Shown here: piece after piece, positions 44,085 to 54,592 of the stretch | Position numbering within the stretch: the first letter of the stretch is position 1 | Layout: every line of letters starts with the position of its first letter | Assembly (NCBI GenBank): GCA_003281385.1 | Contig: QCCE01000010.1 | Location: forward strand, 1 to 64,000 | DNA length: 64,000 nt | Source of the DNA: Prochlorococcus sp. AG-347-K17 | Lineage (GTDB): Bacteria > Cyanobacteriota > Cyanobacteriia > PCC-6307 > Cyanobiaceae | Direction: 5' to 3' | Position numbers and translations under genes: made by a program | Notes under the pieces: generated by a model | What the model saw: only the letters and a program-made list of their open reading frames with translations | What the model was told of the DNA's origin: nothing | The model's database searches: none

Positions 44085-44839
44085 AATTTCTTTATGATTT
44101 GAATCTCAATTTGCCATGAAAGGTTCACTGTATTATTGTAATTCTTTGGCCAAAACTTTTGAATTTCCTTTAACTCTTTTACTGTTTTGCGTTTACATTT
44201 TGTTGATTGTGCTCCTACATTTTTAATGCTTCTAAAAAGTTTATATACATCTTCAAAATTTTCAAGATAATTAAACTGTTTTGAATAATGTATTTCAATT
44301 GATTTGAAATCTTTTAATAATTCTTTAGAGCCAAGGAAATTAAGACCACTATATTCAATATTAATTTTTTTACAAGTATCTTTCCATTCAGGAAAACAAT
44401 CTTTTGTTGGATATGAAATGATTAAAAAACCTCCAGGTGTTAATTTGCTAAACCAATTTTTTATTATCTTTTCTGGGTTGTTTAACCAATGTATGCAAAA
44501 GTTAGATGTTAATAGAGAACAGTTATTTATTTCAGAAGGTAAATCATTATTCAAATCCCAAAATATTTTTTTTCTAGATAATTTATTCTCAAGAAGCATT
44601 TTCTTGCTGAAATCAATTCTGGATACTTTTTGGGAAGAAATTTTTTCTATTTCATCTGCTAATAGTCCTGGTCCTGATCCTAGATCTATCCATTCACCTT
44701 TTTTTGGGGGATTTAATTCTTTGATAAGATGAACAATCTTTTTTGCAAAAAATTTCTGAATATTTGAATGTTCTAAATACCGATATGCAGCATCATTGAA
44801 ATTATTTTGTATTTTCTCATTCCACTTTTTACTATCCAT
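44081..44839 (-). CDS. bioC: Malonyl-ACP O-methyltransferase BioC-like
   Basis: NDAAYRYLEHSNIQ, IDLGSGPGLLADEIEK; biotin cluster. Confidence 0.87.
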   Translation of the reverse strand: MDSKKWNEKIQNNFNDAAYRYLEHSNIQKFFAKKIVHLIKELNPPKKGEWIDLGSGPGLLADEIEKISSQKVSRIDFSKKMLLENKLSRKKIFWDLNNDLPSEINNCSLLTSNFCIHWLNNPEKIIKNWFSKLTPGGFLIISYPTKDCFPEWKDTCKKINIEYSGLNFLGSKELLKDFKSIEIHYSKQFNYLENFEDVYKLFRSIKNVGAQSTKCKRKTVKELKEIQKFWPKNYNNTVNLSWQIEIQIIKKL

Positions 44840-44840
44840 T

Positions 44841-45545
44841 TCAATCGTTAAGTGTATTACGTAAGATCTCGTATAAATTTAAATTATTCAAGCAATGACC
44901 TTGTTGAGCTAATGTAATTAAAATTGGCTTGCTTTCAAGTTTTTTATTTAAGGAATCTAAAAAGTTTTTATTTGATTCGTTGTCAAGAATCAAATCATTT
45001 TCTGATTTTATAAAAATAATTTTGCAATCTTTTCTTAAAAATACTGGAAAATCTCTATTGATGTAAAGTTCTTTTAAATCACTTAAAAGAAGAGTTTTAT
45101 TTAAACTCTCTAGACTTTTATAAAAGATATTTTTAAAACTATTATTCATATGATTTGGCATAAATGATCTATATATAAATTCTTTCAACATATCCTTAGG
45201 TTCATCTTTTATGATTTTTGTTTCCATTCTTTTTAGGGACCTCAAAATAAAGTTTCTCTTATTACTTAGAGGAAGAAAATTATTAAAAGAATTTATAAGA
45301 ACAATATGAGTTGCTTCTTTTAAAATTTTTTTTGGCATTAAATGAAAACCAAATGAGTGGCACAAAGTCATTCTGATTTCTTTTTTAGATTCGCTTTTAA
45401 TCCATTTTGCTTGATAATTATTTGCCGAAAAATAGCCCCTTTCATTATCTTGCCAATGCCAATTATTTTTTAAAAAATCAACTTTATAATCATCCCAGAA
45501 ATATTTATTTAGTCCCCACCCATGTTGAGTAATAATTTGTTTCAT
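44841..45545 (-). CDS. bioK: Pimeloyl-ACP methyl ester esterase-like alpha/beta hydrolase (BioK-like)
   Basis: HGWG, CHSFGFH nucleophile region, ENDLILD, QQGHCLN; between bioF and bioC. Symbol from recalled picocyanobacterial BioK family plus context. Confidence 0.72.
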   Translation of the reverse strand: MKQIITQHGWGLNKYFWDDYKVDFLKNNWHWQDNERGYFSANNYQAKWIKSESKKEIRMTLCHSFGFHLMPKKILKEATHIVLINSFNNFLPLSNKRNFILRSLKRMETKIIKDEPKDMLKEFIYRSFMPNHMNNSFKNIFYKSLESLNKTLLLSDLKELYINRDFPVFLRKDCKIIFIKSENDLILDNESNKNFLDSLNKKLESKPILITLAQQGHCLNNLNLYEILRNTLND

Positions 45546-46681
45546 TTAAACTCTTTTAATACTGCAATGAAATTATTTAGTAGATTAAAATCTAAGTTTC
45601 TTCGTATTGTTATTCTGATTCTTGATTGCCCTACTGGAACAGTTGGAGGCCTTATCGCAATTGCTAAAAACCCATTTTCTTCGAGATATTTTTGTAGATA
45701 AATTGCTTTCTCTTCTTGGCCAACAATAATTGATAAAATGTGGGAATCTCCCTGAACTGGAAAACTAAAATTTTTAGTAATTTCATCTTTCCATACATTC
45801 GCAGAAGATAACAAATCATTACCCCATTCTTTATTTTCTAAAATTTTTTTTAAACCTTCTAGTGCCCCAGCAGCCAAAGATGGCGAAAGTGCGGTTGTAT
45901 ATCTAAATGCACCACTTGTTTGGATAAGATATTCCCCAATTTCTGAATTTGAAGCTATGAAAGCTCCACCACTTCCAAATGCTTTTCCAAAAGTTCCAGT
46001 AATCATAGTTATATCTGAACGACAATTAAAACTTAAACCCCTGCCTTCAGGGCCCAAGATCCCAATTGCATGAGCTTCGTCCACCAATAATTGAACACTA
46101 TTTTTTTTGCAAATTTCCGTTATTTCTCTGAGCGGAGCAATTGATCCCTCCATGCTATAAAGAGATTCAACAACAACTAAAATGGAATTTTTTGTGGGGT
46201 TAGATTTAATAATTTTATCTTCTAATTCCTTTAAATTATTGTGTGAGAATCGAACTAGTTTTGCTTGAGCAGCTTTGACTCCAACCAATAAAGAGTTATG
46301 GATCAATTTATCTGCTATTACGATACTATTTCTGTTTGCTAAAGTCTGTATAGCTGCTATATTTGCTTGAAATCCGCTTGGGAAAAGTAATACTTTCTCT
46401 TGATCAAGCCACTTGGCAAGTTCTGTTTCTAATAATTTATGTATTGGTCTTGAACCTGTAATAAACCTAGAGCTTCCTGAACCAATACCTTCTAACAAGC
46501 TTATTTCGTAAGCAGCTTTTATTAAATCCTTGTCCCTGCTTAATCCAAAATAATCATTACTGCATAAGTCTATAAGTTTTTTATTTTGCGAATTTAAACT
46601 TAGAAGTTCGAAGGATTTTTTACCTAAAGAAAATGTTTTTAATTTACGGATTCTATTTTTTGGAATTTTTACTTTTTTCAT
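45542..46681 (-). CDS. bioF: 8-amino-7-oxononanoate synthase
   Basis: DLCSNDYFGLSRD, GSGSSRFITGS, DEAHAIGILGPEGRG, TGTFGKAFGSGGAFIA. Confidence 0.95.
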   Translation of the reverse strand: MKKVKIPKNRIRKLKTFSLGKKSFELLSLNSQNKKLIDLCSNDYFGLSRDKDLIKAAYEISLLEGIGSGSSRFITGSRPIHKLLETELAKWLDQEKVLLFPSGFQANIAAIQTLANRNSIVIADKLIHNSLLVGVKAAQAKLVRFSHNNLKELEDKIIKSNPTKNSILVVVESLYSMEGSIAPLREITEICKKNSVQLLVDEAHAIGILGPEGRGLSFNCRSDITMITGTFGKAFGSGGAFIASNSEIGEYLIQTSGAFRYTTALSPSLAAGALEGLKKILENKEWGNDLLSSANVWKDEITKNFSFPVQGDSHILSIIVGQEEKAIYLQKYLEENGFLAIAIRPPTVPVGQSRIRITIRRNLDFNLLNNFIAVLKEFK

Positions 46682-46765
46682 TTTGGCAAAATAAAATATA
46701 GTGGATTTAATTAAAAAGATTTAGATTTACTATTAAAGTTTGCAAGGTATTTTTTGTTTATTAAT

Positions 46766-46777
46766 ATCTATATAGAT
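46766..46777. promoter_or_regulatory. Perfect 12-bp palindrome in the bioF/helicase divergent promoter region
   Basis: ATCTATATAGAT. Confidence 0.3.
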
Positions 46778-46820
46778 CATATATTAAGAAGTTAACTCAT
46801 CCTCTCTTCAATCACAATTA

Positions 46821-49547
46821 TTGCTTAATTTAGAGGAATATTTCCCCTTTCCGCTAGATGATTTCCAATTAGAAGCAATACGAGCTATTAATAGCGGAAA
46901 TTCTGTTGTTTTAACAGCACCAACAGGTTCGGGTAAAACATTGATAGGTGAATTCGCTATATATAGAGGCTTATCTCATAACAGCAGAGTTTTTTATACA
47001 ACCCCTTTAAAGGCCTTATCAAACCAAAAGTTTAGAGATTTTACTAATCAATACGGAGAGAATAAAGTTGGTCTTTTAACTGGAGATATAAGCATAAATA
47101 GAGAAGCACCTATCTTAGTCATGACGACGGAGATTTTTAGGAACATGCTTTATGGCGAATTTGATGAATATGATGATCCCTTAGAAAATTTAGAATCTGT
47201 AATTCTTGATGAATGTCATTATATGAATGACCCTCAAAGAGGTACAGTTTGGGAAGAAACTATAATCCATTGCCCTACTAGAACTCAAATAATAGCTTTA
47301 TCAGCAACAATAGCCAATGCAGATCAATTGCAAAATTGGATAGAAAAAGTTCATGGTCCCACAGTACTAATTAATAGTGATAAGAGACCAGTCCCACTTG
47401 ATTTTATTTTTTGTAGTGTAAAAGGTCTCCATCCACTTTTAAATAATAAGGGTAATGGAATTCATCCAAATTGTAAGATTTGGAGAGCTCCTAAAGGGCA
47501 GAAAATAAGAGGAAAAGTGGGCAGGATAATGCAACCAAAGTCACCCTCAATTGGCTTTGTGATCTCGAAACTAGCTGAAAGAAATATGTTGCCAGCTATT
47601 TATTTTATTTTTAGTAGAAGAGGATGTGACAAGGCTATTGAGAATATAAAAGATTTAACTTTAGTAAGTTATTCAGAAGCAAGTACGATATCTCAAAAAT
47701 TAGATGTTTATCTTAAAAATAATCGGGAAGCAATTAAAGATAAATCTCAATGCGAGGCATTAAAACGCGGTATTGCATCTCATCATGCTGGATTGTTGCC
47801 TGCATGGAAAGAATTGGTTGAGGAATTATTTCAGCAAGGTTTAATAAAAGTTGTTTTTGCAACTGAAACTCTTGCTGCAGGAATAAATATGCCCGCAAGA
47901 ACAACTGTTATTTCTTCTTTATCAAAAAGGACAGAAGATGGCCATAGATTATTATTTAGCAGCGAATTTTTGCAAATGTCAGGAAGAGCTGGAAGAAGAG
48001 GAAAAGATAACCAGGGATATGTTGTTACATTACAAACAAGATTCGAAGGTGCCAAAGAAGCAAGTGCTCTGGCTATAAGCAAACCAAATGCTCTAGAAAG
48101 TCAATTTACTCCAAGCTATGGAATGGTACTTAATCTTTTACAAAGTTATACTTTAGAAAAGTCTAAAGAATTAATTAAAAGAAGTTTTGGTAGTTTTTTA
48201 TATTTAGGTGAATCATCAGGTGAAAATATAATTCTTGAAAATTTAGATAAGGATTTAGTTGAGTTAAAAAAAATTACATCTGACGTTTCATGGAAAGATT
48301 TTGATGCATATGAAAAGTTAAAAAATCGTCTTAAAGAAGAGAGAAGACTCTTGAAAATTTTAGAAAAACAATCAGCAGAAAAATTATCAGAAGAGATAAC
48401 CAATGCACTTCCACATATTAAAGATGGAAGCTTAATTTCAATCAAAGCTCCCCAAATTAAAAGAAAAATTATTCCAGGATTAATTTGTAAGAAAATATAT
48501 GAATCCCAAAAAATTAAGAGTCTATTGTGTTTGACAATTGATAATTTATTTATTCTTATAAAACCCTCATACATAGTAGGTATTTTTAATGATTTGGATG
48601 CAATTGATGTCTTAGGACTTGAAGTGCCAAAGATGTATTTTTCTGGAGAGGTATTTAGGGGAGATGATATGTCGCAGTGTTATGCGGATCGAATTTTAGA
48701 AGTTTCTAAAAAAAATGATTTACAAACTCCACAATATGATTTAACAACGGAAGTTTTGGCACAAAAGCAACAAATTAATAATTTAGAAGAAACAGTTACT
48801 GATCATCCTGCACACAGATTTGGAGACTCCAAGAAATTAAAGAAATATAGAAAAAGAATTATTGATGTTGAACAAGAAATAAATATTAGGAAAAAACTTC
48901 TTGAGGATAAAGAAAATCATAACTGGAGAACTTTTACTGATTTGATTAAAATTTTGAATCATTTTGGTTGTTTAAATGATTTGGAATTGACAGAAGTTGG
49001 ACAAACAGTAGGTGCAATAAGAAGTGAAAATGAATTATGGATTGGTCTTGTTTTAGTTAGTGGTTATTTAGACGATTTAGATCCTCCTGAGTTAGCTGCA
49101 ATTATTCAAGCTATATGTGTTGATGTAAGGAGGCCTAATCTTTGGTGTAATTTCAAGCCTTCTTTAAAGGTAAGAGATGTTTTTAATGAATTAGATGGTT
49201 TAAGAAAATTAGTCTCTTTTCAACAAAATAAGTTTCATATTGAAATTCCTATCTATTTAGAAACAGAGTTGACTGGAATTATTTCTGAATGGGCGAGAGG
49301 GAAAAAATGGAAAGATTTAGTTTTTAATACTTCATTAGACGAAGGTGATGTAGTGAGGATTATTAGAAGATCAATCGATGTCCTTTCTCAAGTGCAATAC
49401 TGCATTGGTGTTAGTAATAAATTAAAAAGCAAAGCAAAGCTAGCATTAAAAGCTATTAATCGTTTTCCTGTTTCTGAATCTAATGATCTTATAAAAGTCT
49501 CTGAAGATATTAATCCTGCAACAAAAAGAATTGATAATAATTTTTAA
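46821..49547 (+). CDS. Ski2/Mtr4-like DEAD/DEAH-box RNA helicase (TTG start)
   Basis: LTAPTGSGKTLIGEFAIYRGL, DECHYMNDPQRGTVWEE, LSATIANADQ, QMSGRAGRRGKDNQGYV; C-terminal DSHCT-like region. Confidence 0.92.
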   Translation: MLNLEEYFPFPLDDFQLEAIRAINSGNSVVLTAPTGSGKTLIGEFAIYRGLSHNSRVFYTTPLKALSNQKFRDFTNQYGENKVGLLTGDISINREAPILVMTTEIFRNMLYGEFDEYDDPLENLESVILDECHYMNDPQRGTVWEETIIHCPTRTQIIALSATIANADQLQNWIEKVHGPTVLINSDKRPVPLDFIFCSVKGLHPLLNNKGNGIHPNCKIWRAPKGQKIRGKVGRIMQPKSPSIGFVISKLAERNMLPAIYFIFSRRGCDKAIENIKDLTLVSYSEASTISQKLDVYLKNNREAIKDKSQCEALKRGIASHHAGLLPAWKELVEELFQQGLIKVVFATETLAAGINMPARTTVISSLSKRTEDGHRLLFSSEFLQMSGRAGRRGKDNQGYVVTLQTRFEGAKEASALAISKPNALESQFTPSYGMVLNLLQSYTLEKSKELIKRSFGSFLYLGESSGENIILENLDKDLVELKKITSDVSWKDFDAYEKLKNRLKEERRLLKILEKQSAEKLSEEITNALPHIKDGSLISIKAPQIKRKIIPGLICKKIYESQKIKSLLCLTIDNLFILIKPSYIVGIFNDLDAIDVLGLEVPKMYFSGEVFRGDDMSQCYADRILEVSKKNDLQTPQYDLTTEVLAQKQQINNLEETVTDHPAHRFGDSKKLKKYRKRIIDVEQEINIRKKLLEDKENHNWRTFTDLIKILNHFGCLNDLELTEVGQTVGAIRSENELWIGLVLVSGYLDDLDPPELAAIIQAICVDVRRPNLWCNFKPSLKVRDVFNELDGLRKLVSFQQNKFHIEIPIYLETELTGIISEWARGKKWKDLVFNTSLDEGDVVRIIRRSIDVLSQVQYCIGVSNKLKSKAKLALKAINRFPVSESNDLIKVSEDINPATKRIDNNF

Positions 49548-49557
49548 ATTTTTTTAA

Positions 49558-50943
49558 TCAAATCATTGAATTGATATTCATTGCTTCATCAAATTCATCT
49601 TCGTTTAAATAACCTAATTTAATTGTTGCCTCTTTTAGATTTAATGATTCTTTGAAGGCAAGGTTTGCAATTTCAGCTGCTTTTTCATAACCAACTTTTG
49701 GCACTATGGCTGTAACCAACATTAGTGAATTTTCTAAATTTAACTTCATTCTCTTTTGATTAGGTTCCATCCCATCAACTAATTTTATTCTGAAGTTTTC
49801 TATGACATTTTTAAGTAATTTTAAACTTGTGAGAATATTAAATCCAATAAGAGGCTTATATTCATTCATCTGTAAAGTGCCGCTAGAATTTGCCATTGAA
49901 ACTGCATATTCAAGACCCATTATCTGAGTACAAACCATTGATAAGGCTTCGCATTGAGTTGGATTCACTTTACCCGGCATAATAGAACTTCCAGGTTCAT
50001 TTTGAGGAATAATTAGTTCATATATTCCTGATCTTGGACCAGAAGATAGAATTTTTATATCATTTGAAATTTTAAATAATGAACCTGCTAATATTTTTAT
50101 CTGACTCATTACTTGAGCAAGACGATCATGCGAGGCCATGATAGAAAAATTATTTTTTGATTTATAGAACATTAGATTAGTATCATCGGAAATTGATTTT
50201 ATAGACTCTTCACAAAATCCTTTTGGACAATTAATCCCTGTACCAACCGCAGTTCCTCCCAGAGGTAAGAAATACAATTCATTCAGACTCATAATAATTG
50301 CATTCTCAGCATCTTTAAGTTGCTCTGACCATCCTGATATTTCTTGCCCAAAAGTAAGGGGAACTGCATCTTGAAAATGAGTTCTTCCTATCTTTATAAG
50401 GTTTTTCCATTCTTCACTTTTTTTATCAAGGACCTTAGTAAGTTCTCTGATCGTTGGAACTAAATTTTTGATTATTTCATTAACAACAGATATTTGAATA
50501 GCAGCAGGAAAAGTGTCATTAGTTGACTGAGATTTATTTACATCATCATTCGGGTGAATTGGTTGATGACTACCAAGCTCTGAATTAGTTTTTAAAGCTG
50601 CAATATTTGAAATTACCTCATTAACATTCATATTTGTTTGCGTGCCACTACCTGTTTGCCAAACCTTTAAGGGAAACTGTGAATCGTGAAGCCCATCAAG
50701 TATTTCCGTACATGCCTCTACAATCAAATCTTTTTTCCTTTTATCTATTAAACCTAAATTGAAATTCGCAATTGAAGCAGCTTTTTTTATGAGGGTCAGT
50801 GAATAAATTAACTCAATTGGAATTAATTCTTCTCCAATAGAAAAATTTCTTATCGATCTTTGTGTTTGAGCACCCCACAAAGCTTCTATGGGAACCTCTA
50901 TTGTTCCCATACTATCTTTTTCAATCCTAAAGTTTTTGGTCAT
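49558..50943 (-). CDS. fumC: Class II fumarate hydratase
   Basis: WQTGSGTQTNMNVNEVISN, GSSIMPGKVNPTQCEALSMVC, HPNDDVNKSQSTNDTFP. Confidence 0.97.
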   Translation of the reverse strand: MTKNFRIEKDSMGTIEVPIEALWGAQTQRSIRNFSIGEELIPIELIYSLTLIKKAASIANFNLGLIDKRKKDLIVEACTEILDGLHDSQFPLKVWQTGSGTQTNMNVNEVISNIAALKTNSELGSHQPIHPNDDVNKSQSTNDTFPAAIQISVVNEIIKNLVPTIRELTKVLDKKSEEWKNLIKIGRTHFQDAVPLTFGQEISGWSEQLKDAENAIIMSLNELYFLPLGGTAVGTGINCPKGFCEESIKSISDDTNLMFYKSKNNFSIMASHDRLAQVMSQIKILAGSLFKISNDIKILSSGPRSGIYELIIPQNEPGSSIMPGKVNPTQCEALSMVCTQIMGLEYAVSMANSSGTLQMNEYKPLIGFNILTSLKLLKNVIENFRIKLVDGMEPNQKRMKLNLENSLMLVTAIVPKVGYEKAAEIANLAFKESLNLKEATIKLGYLNEDEFDEAMNINSMI

Positions 50944-50950
50944 TATTCCT

Positions 50951-50986
50951 CTGAAAACACTGGTTTAACTTAGATAAGGTTTTCAG
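50951..50986 (-). promoter_or_regulatory. Inverted repeat between purB and fumC, adjacent to the fumC ribosome-binding region
   Basis: CTGAAAAC-N20-GTTTTCAG; 3' arm on minus strand runs into AGAGGAATAATG. Confidence 0.4.
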
Positions 50987-50991
50987 TAATC

Positions 50992-52287
50992 CTAGATACC
51001 TAACTTCTCCCATATTACACTTAAATTATTAAGATGAATTGAAGGATTAAAACATTCTTCTAAGTCACTTTGATCAATAAAATCCATAATTTCATCATCT
51101 CTTTCAATATTTTGTTTGAAATTCCCATTCTGAGTATTCCAGGCCTGATGCGCATTTTTTTGTACTAAGCTATAAGCCTCTTCCCTAGACAAGCCTTTCT
51201 CTACAAGCAAAAGTAAAACTTTCTGACTAAAGATTACACCACCATATATATTTAAATTTTTGAGCATATTTTTTGGATAAACTTCTAAATTACATACTAT
51301 ATCTTGCATTTCCCTGAGCATAAAATGCAAGCAGATTGATACGTCAGGCAGCATAATACGTTCATTTGAACTATGGCTTATATCTCTTTCGTGCCAAAGT
51401 GGAACATTCTCAAGAGCTGTTAAGACGTAACTCCTCAAAATTCTTGCTAAACCGCTTACTCTTTCACTTCGAATGGGATTTCTTTTATGAGGCATGGCAG
51501 AACTTCCTTTTTGCCCTTTTGTAAAGCCCTCTTCAACTTCTAAAACATCAGTTCTTTGTAAATTTCTTATTTCAGTTGCGAATCTATCTAAAGAAGCGCC
51601 AACTAATGCAATAGTTTGCACATATTCTGCATGTCTGTCTCTCGATATAACCTGCGTACTCGCTGTATCAGGTTTTAAGCCTAGTAAATCACAAGTTATT
51701 TGTTCTACTTTAGGATTCGTATTAGCGTATGTTCCCATTGCACCACTTATTTGTCCAATTGCTACAGAATCTTTCAGAGTTAACAATCTTTTTTTGTTCC
51801 TTATTATTTCTGCTAACCATCCAGCAAGTTTAAAACCGAAGGAAATTGGCTCCCCATGAATTGCATGAGATCTGCCAATCATTAATGTATTTTTATGCTT
51901 CCTTGCTAATAATCTGATCTCATTTTCTAGGTTCTCAATTTCTTCTAATAACAATTCGCAAGAATCTACTAACTGAAGAGATAAGCCAGTATCAAGTACA
52001 TCACTACTGGTCATACCAACGTGTATGTATCTTCCTGAATCTCCTACAAATTCATTAACGCTTGTAAGAAATGCTATGACATCATGTTTAACTTCTTTCT
52101 CAATTTCTGTAATTCTAAATTCATCAAAATTAGCATTTGAACGTATCTCTTTCATGGCATTCTCAGGGATTTTCCCGAGGGAAAAATTTGCTTCACATGC
52201 AGCTATTTCAACCTTAAGCCAACTCTGGAATTTTGCGCTTTCAGTCCAGATTTTTCCCATTTCGGGTAATGTGTAACGCTCGATCAC
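50992..52287 (-). CDS. purB: Adenylosuccinate lyase
   Basis: MIERYTLPEMGKIWTE, GMTSSDVLDTGLSLQLV, KGSSAMPHKRNPIRSERVSGLAR. Confidence 0.97.
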   Translation of the reverse strand: MIERYTLPEMGKIWTESAKFQSWLKVEIAACEANFSLGKIPENAMKEIRSNANFDEFRITEIEKEVKHDVIAFLTSVNEFVGDSGRYIHVGMTSSDVLDTGLSLQLVDSCELLLEEIENLENEIRLLARKHKNTLMIGRSHAIHGEPISFGFKLAGWLAEIIRNKKRLLTLKDSVAIGQISGAMGTYANTNPKVEQITCDLLGLKPDTASTQVISRDRHAEYVQTIALVGASLDRFATEIRNLQRTDVLEVEEGFTKGQKGSSAMPHKRNPIRSERVSGLARILRSYVLTALENVPLWHERDISHSSNERIMLPDVSICLHFMLREMQDIVCNLEVYPKNMLKNLNIYGGVIFSQKVLLLLVEKGLSREEAYSLVQKNAHQAWNTQNGNFKQNIERDDEIMDFIDQSDLEECFNPSIHLNNLSVIWEKLGI

Positions 52288-52569
52288 AATTTTTATTTAT
52301 TATCAATTTAAACTTTATAACAAAATTGAATGATTGCCCTATACCTTTAAAGATGTACTTGCCATTGAACATATTTGACCGACTATTATTTTCCTGTGTA
52401 GCATTTTTCTGACTAATAAAATAAGCTTAAATATAAAAATGTTTGCATATATTCTTTCGTTAATCATGGGTAATTTTTTAGTTCTTATTTAAAATTGAAA
52501 GGTATTAAAGAATTTGGATCTTAATCTTATAGAAGTTCATTATTCAGTCTTTTTTTTATTGATTAATAT

Positions 52570-53382
52570 ATGACTAAAAAAAGTAGATTAGATCTTTATC
52601 TTCTAAATAAAGGTTTATGTGAAACTCGTCACAAAGCCCAAGGTTTAATTCTTGCGGGCAAGGTTAGAGATATCAATGGGAAAGTATTGGATAAACCTGG
52701 ACAACAAGTATTAATTGAATCTGAGTTTTTTATTGATTCCGCGCCTATGTTTGTATCGAGGGGCGGCGAAAAATTATTGGAGGCATTTAAAAAACTTGAA
52801 ATTAAAGTAAAAGGCAAAATATGTATTGATGCAGGAATCTCTACTGGGGGATTTACTGATTGCTTATTGCAACAAGGCGCAAAGTTAGTTTATGGGATAG
52901 ATGTTGGTTATGGACAAACTGCATGGAAAATTAGAAATAACCCAAAAGTTATACTTTTTGAACGAACTAATATTCGAAATTTAAAACCTAATGATCTTTT
53001 ATCTAGAAGTAATGAATTACCAAATTTTGTTGTTGCTGATTTGTCTTTTATTTCATTAAAGTTAGTTTTTAAATCTATTGGTAATTTATTAGAGGGTGAT
53101 TGTATTGAGGGAATATTTTTAATTAAACCCCAATTTGAGGTAGGTAAAGATAAAGTTAGTAAAGGAGGTGTTGTTCGCAATCCTAAATTCCATACTGAGG
53201 CTATAGAGTCTGTTATATGTGCTGCTAAGAATTTCCAATGGAATATAAAGAATTTGATAGCTTCTCCGCTGGTAGGTCCTGCTGGGAATCATGAATATCT
53301 AGCTTGGATGACCTTAGGAAATCAATCAAATGAAAGTATTAATAGTGAATATATACAAAATTTAGTGAAAGAAACTCTTTGA
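52570..53382 (+). CDS. TlyA family rRNA methyltransferase / S4-domain protein
   Basis: RLDLYLLNKGLCETRHKAQGLILAGKV, FVSRGGEKLLEAF, DAGISTGGFTDCLLQQGA. Confidence 0.93.
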   Translation: MTKKSRLDLYLLNKGLCETRHKAQGLILAGKVRDINGKVLDKPGQQVLIESEFFIDSAPMFVSRGGEKLLEAFKKLEIKVKGKICIDAGISTGGFTDCLLQQGAKLVYGIDVGYGQTAWKIRNNPKVILFERTNIRNLKPNDLLSRSNELPNFVVADLSFISLKLVFKSIGNLLEGDCIEGIFLIKPQFEVGKDKVSKGGVVRNPKFHTEAIESVICAAKNFQWNIKNLIASPLVGPAGNHEYLAWMTLGNQSNESINSEYIQNLVKETL

Positions 53383-53383
53383 A

Positions 53384-53746
<363 letters not shown>

Positions 53747-53992
53747 TTAATTGTTTTTTGGGAAAACATCCAACATTGAAATATCAGAAAAACATTCAAC
53801 ATTAAGACCTGCATTCTTGGCGTCTTCAATTAATAGTTGGGAATTTTCTTCAGAAATTATTACTGTACTATTTGACAACGCTTCCCACTGATCATTTTCA
53901 AAGTGTGTTTGAAGCCATAACATTCCAATTGCAGTTTTTGGTTGAAGTGATTTATTTAAGTTGTTATCGATAGTTATCAAACAAATGTCCAT
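53747..53992 (-). CDS. Uncharacterised 81-aa protein upstream of glnB
   Basis: Intact ORF 24 bp upstream of glnB on the same strand; no recognised domain. Confidence 0.65.
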   Translation of the reverse strand: MDICLITIDNNLNKSLQPKTAIGMLWLQTHFENDQWEALSNSTVIISEENSQLLIEDAKNAGLNVECFSDISMLDVFPKNN

Positions 53993-54044
53993 TAATTTTA
54001 CATTGAACTAAACACATCTAAACCTTTCGGCGGACATTATGAAT

Positions 54045-54058
54045 GTTACTATTGATAC
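54045..54058 (-). promoter_or_regulatory. Candidate NtcA-like site upstream of the 81-aa ORF/glnB
   Basis: GTT-N8-TAC on + (GTA-N8-AAC on -), one mismatch from GTA-N8-TAC; 53 bp from the ORF start. Confidence 0.35.
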
Positions 54059-54181
54059 AAAAATAAGATTTAATATCTTTTGACTTAGCCAATTGTAATA
54101 ATTAGATTTGTTGATAATTTTGCGAATTTTTATCTTTATATATAGTTTTTATATAGGTTTAGTAAAAAAGTTCTAATAAAA

Positions 54182-54592
54182 ATGAGTACAGCTAAATTAG
54201 AAGATTCGACTCAAAGACCGCTATATGGTGAAAGAATTATTGAAGAATCAAAAATAATTTGTTTCGATAATCCAAATAAGAAAAGAATTTATGAAATCTC
54301 TATTCAGTTACCTGAATTTACATGTAAGTGCCCCTTTTCTGGTTATCCAGATTTTGCAAAGCTAAATATTATTTATCAACCTAATTTGAAAGTCTATGAG
54401 TTGAAGTCTTTAAAGCTTTATATTAATAATTTTAGGGATATAAAAATATCACATGAGGAAGTTGTGAATAGAATTATGGATGATTTGGTTAATGAAGGTT
54501 CACCTCACTGGATACATTTAAATGCTGCATTTAACCCCAGAGGGAATGTTTCTATGCAGTTAGATATTTTTAGTGGGCAGAAAAGAAATTAA
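54182..54592 (+). CDS. queF: NADPH-dependent 7-cyano-7-deazaguanine reductase
   Basis: [60 protein letters not shown]. Confidence 0.93.
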   Translation: MSTAKLEDSTQRPLYGERIIEESKIICFDNPNKKRIYEISIQLPEFTCKCPFSGYPDFAKLNIIYQPNLKVYELKSLKLYINNFRDIKISHEEVVNRIMDDLVNEGSPHWIHLNAAFNPRGNVSMQLDIFSGQKRN

